This document shows positions 23,873-25,226 of a stretch of 25,226 nt of DNA, one piece after another; position 1 is the stretch's first letter, and each line of letters starts with the position of its first letter. The notes beneath the pieces were generated by a model that saw nothing but the letters and a program-made list of their open reading frames with translations, did not search any database and was not told the origin of the DNA. A program made the translations under genes and the position numbers. Origin of the DNA: JBBIIC01 sp037446725 (GTDB lineage Bacteria; Actinomycetota; Coriobacteriia; Anaerosomatales; SLCP01); assembly GCA_037446725.1 (NCBI GenBank), contig JBBIIC010000027.1:1-25226 (forward strand), read 5' to 3'.

Positions 23873-24157
23873 TCACCCTTCGGGCATTCCACGCGCGCGG
23901 TCTCTGCGGAGCTGGTCGAGCATGTCCTGGATGTCCTGCTCGTTCAGCTTCACCCCGATGCGCCTCCACGTCGCGCGGGCTCTCTGTATGTCGCGCTGTC
24001 GCCGCTCCTCGGCGCTGAGGTTCTTCACGTCCGCCACGTACCGCGCGCTGGCCTCGGCGATGAAGCCGCTGCGTGTCAGACCGAGTTCGCCTGCGGTCTC
24101 GTCGATCTCACCCACGAGATCTTCGGGCAGCGATACGTTGACCTTGTACGTGGCCAC
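23873..24157 (-). CDS. vapB: VapB-type ribbon-helix-helix antitoxin
   Basis: A 94-residue antitoxin. The N-terminal ribbon-helix-helix DNA-binding domain (about residues 3-41) reads 'YKVNVSLPEDLVGEID' then 'GLTRSGFIAEASARYV', the usual strand-helix-helix pattern of CopG/VapB proteins. The C-terminal half is charged and probably extended ('LNEQDIQDMLDQLRRDR'), the part that wraps the toxin. The GTG at 24157 is chosen because AGGGGG lies about eight bases upstream; the longer open frame overlaps oraS and is not coding. Its stop overlaps or abuts the toxin start, so the pair is translationally coupled. It probably represses its own promoter through the GATACA repeats just upstream. Confidence 0.88.
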   Translation of the reverse strand: MATYKVNVSLPEDLVGEIDETAGELGLTRSGFIAEASARYVADVKNLSAEERRQRDIQRARATWRRIGVKLNEQDIQDMLDQLRRDRARGMPEG

Positions 24158-24175
24158 GTCGGCCACCCCCTGTCG

Positions 24176-24207
24176 GATACACCGGATAGATACATCAAGA
24201 GTGTATC
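24176..24207. promoter_or_regulatory. GATACA repeats: candidate VapB(C) operator
   Basis: The 93-base gap between the divergent vapB and oraS genes holds GATACA at 24176-24181 and 24189-24194 and the inverse TGTATC at 24202-24207. The last two form an inverted repeat with a 7-base spacer. Ribbon-helix-helix antitoxins bind such short repeated sites at their own promoters. The same site could also affect a promoter for oraS. Confidence 0.45.
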
Positions 24208-24250
24208 TGACTGCTCTGACATCGTCCACGTCCAGGGAGGTCTGAACCGA

Positions 24251-24613
24251 ATGGTCCGGCCCGATACCTACCACGAGATCCGCAGGCCGCTTGCTGACCT
24301 TACCGACGCCGAGCTCGAGGCGCGCTTCTGGGCAGGCGCGCGCGCTGTCGTCGAGCCGCTCGTCGAGCTCGCCCGGACGCACACCTCGCCCTCGATCGAG
24401 CGCAGCGTGCTCATGCGCATGGGCATCGACTCGCCCACCTGCATGGCGGTGGTCGCCGAGTGCGAGAAGCGCGGCCTGCTCGGTCACGGTGCGGGGCACG
24501 TCGTGCTCGACTTGATGCACGAGTGGGAGTGCGACGCTCGTGAAGCCGCACGCCGCCTCGCCGCCGGAGAGGGATGGGACGTCACTGAGGCGAAGTGGGG
24601 TGGCGCCCGATGA
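24251..24613 (+). CDS. oraS: D-ornithine 4,5-aminomutase small subunit OraS
   Basis: A 120-residue small subunit of the adenosylcobalamin- and PLP-dependent D-ornithine 4,5-aminomutase, which moves the terminal amino group to give 2,4-diaminopentanoate. Family-specific blocks are 'LADLTDAELEARFWAGA' at about 14-30, 'TSPSIERSVLMRMG' at about 45-58 and 'GLLGHGAGHVVLDL' at about 75-88; length is the usual 120. AGGGAGG stands 11-17 bases before the ATG. Because vapBC separates it from ortB, it may need its own promoter in the short vapB-oraS gap. Its stop overlaps the start of oraE (ATGA). Confidence 0.95.
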   Translation: MVRPDTYHEIRRPLADLTDAELEARFWAGARAVVEPLVELARTHTSPSIERSVLMRMGIDSPTCMAVVAECEKRGLLGHGAGHVVLDLMHEWECDAREAARRLAAGEGWDVTEAKWGGAR

Positions 24614-25226
24614 GCGCCGACCGCCTGCCCCCTGACCCGCCGCTCGACCCCAGAGAGAAGCTCGACGTCGAAGCGCTTCTCGAGGGGCTCGAGCGCTACC
24701 GCCCGCGCCGGCACGGGTGGACGTGGCGCGAGCGCGTACCCGATCAGCGCCACTACGAGTTCACGTACCACGAGACGTCGGCTCCGCTCGCCCGCAGCGT
24801 GCCGCTGCCGGCCGCGCACTACTTCGATGACATCGACCCACAGCCCGACTGCGTCGTGACCACCGAGATCGCCTCGGGACGCCCCGAGGACGACGTGCGT
24901 CGCATGCGCATGGCCGCGTGGCACGGCGCCGACCACATCATGGTCATCCGCACGGCCGGTCAGAGCCACATCGACGGGCTGCTCGAGGGTACCCCGGAGG
25001 GCGTCGGCGGCATCGCCATCACCCGTAAGCAGCTGCGCTTCACGCGCCGCGCGCTCGACCTCATCGAGGACGAGGTGGGTAGGCCCATCAACTTCCACTC
25101 GTACGTGAGCGGGGTCGCCGGCCCCGAGATGGCCGTTCTCTTCGCCGAGGAGGGCGTGAACGGCGCGCACCAGGACCCGCAGTACAACGTGCTCTACCGC
25201 AACATCAACATGTACCGCAGCTTCGT
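24610..25226 (+). CDS. oraE: D-ornithine 4,5-aminomutase large subunit OraE, 3' partial
   Basis: The first 205 residues of the large, catalytic subunit; the gene runs off the window. The visible part is the start of the TIM-barrel that binds PLP and substrate, with near-diagnostic blocks 'TTEIASGRPEDDVRRMRMAA', 'WHGADHIMVIRTAGQSH', 'GRPINFHSYVSGVAGPEMA' and 'GVNGAHQDPQYNVLYRN'. The cobalamin-binding C-terminal domain, with the lysine that links PLP, lies outside the window. The ATG overlaps the oraS stop (ATGA), coupling the two subunits. Confidence 0.95.
   Translation, partial: MSADRLPPDPPLDPREKLDVEALLEGLERYRPRRHGWTWRERVPDQRHYEFTYHETSAPLARSVPLPAAHYFDDIDPQPDCVVTTEIASGRPEDDVRRMRMAAWHGADHIMVIRTAGQSHIDGLLEGTPEGVGGIAITRKQLRFTRRALDLIEDEVGRPINFHSYVSGVAGPEMAVLFAEEGVNGAHQDPQYNVLYRNINMYRSF

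Noticed and set aside
24158..24520. Upstream extension of the vapB frame into oraS
   Set aside because: It would overlap oraS antisense. The family alignment begins at 'YKVNVSLP', and the GTG at 24157 has a ribosome binding site.

Overview
The window is GC-rich DNA with densely packed genes, many GTG starts (one probable TTG), purine-rich ribosome binding sites and frequent 1-4 base stop/start overlaps. It encodes an A/V-type rotary ATPase and the anaerobic (Stickland-type) ornithine degradation pathway. Together with WxL/DUF916-like surface proteins, this points to an anaerobic, amino-acid-fermenting, high-GC Gram-positive, most likely an actinobacterium of the Coriobacteriia type. That placement is inference: no rRNA or other marker gene is present.

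Layout. (1) 1-2231: a cell-surface region. It holds the C-terminal end of a DUF916-like membrane-anchored protein (+), facing two secreted paralogues (-) that share a roughly 105-residue WxL-like domain. A strong hairpin lies between the convergent genes. (2) 2314-4328: a PFL/DUF711 protein and its ACT-domain partner (-), divergent from a DUF951 protein (+). (3) 4360-6542: a membrane-anchored degenerate LytM/M23-like protein translationally coupled to a CapA-like metallophosphoesterase-fold protein (-). (4) 6689-15518: a complete A/V-type ATPase operon (+) in the order stalk(H/ntpF)-I-K-E-C-F(ntpG)-A-B-small membrane protein-D, the order of the Enterococcus hirae ntp operon. The K subunit keeps the residues that bind Na+ in E. 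hirae NtpK. A 62-residue two-helix protein of unknown function is embedded between B and D. (5) 15518-15701: a convergent intergenic stretch with several nested inverted repeats (possible structured RNA) and a strong terminal hairpin. (6) 15712-18494: a TldE/TldD protease pair (-). (7) 18647-19957: a secreted coiled-coil NlpC/P60 peptidoglycan hydrolase (-). (8) 20182-20556: a small zinc-ribbon/helical protein of unknown function (+). (9) 20646-25226: the oxidative ornithine pathway genes ord, ortA, ortB, oraS and oraE (+; oraE runs off the window), interrupted between ortB and oraS by an opposite-strand VapBC toxin-antitoxin module.

How it fits together. D-ornithine is rearranged by OraSE to 2,4-diaminopentanoate, oxidised and deaminated by Ord to 2-amino-4-oxopentanoate, and cleaved with CoA by OrtAB to alanine and acetyl-CoA. 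The ATPase could use or build an ion gradient, possibly Na+, in the same anaerobic energy economy. The envelope proteins are not obviously linked to either system. No intergenic stretch exceeds about 250 bases. I saw no tRNA, rRNA, CRISPR array, insertion sequence or prophage gene.
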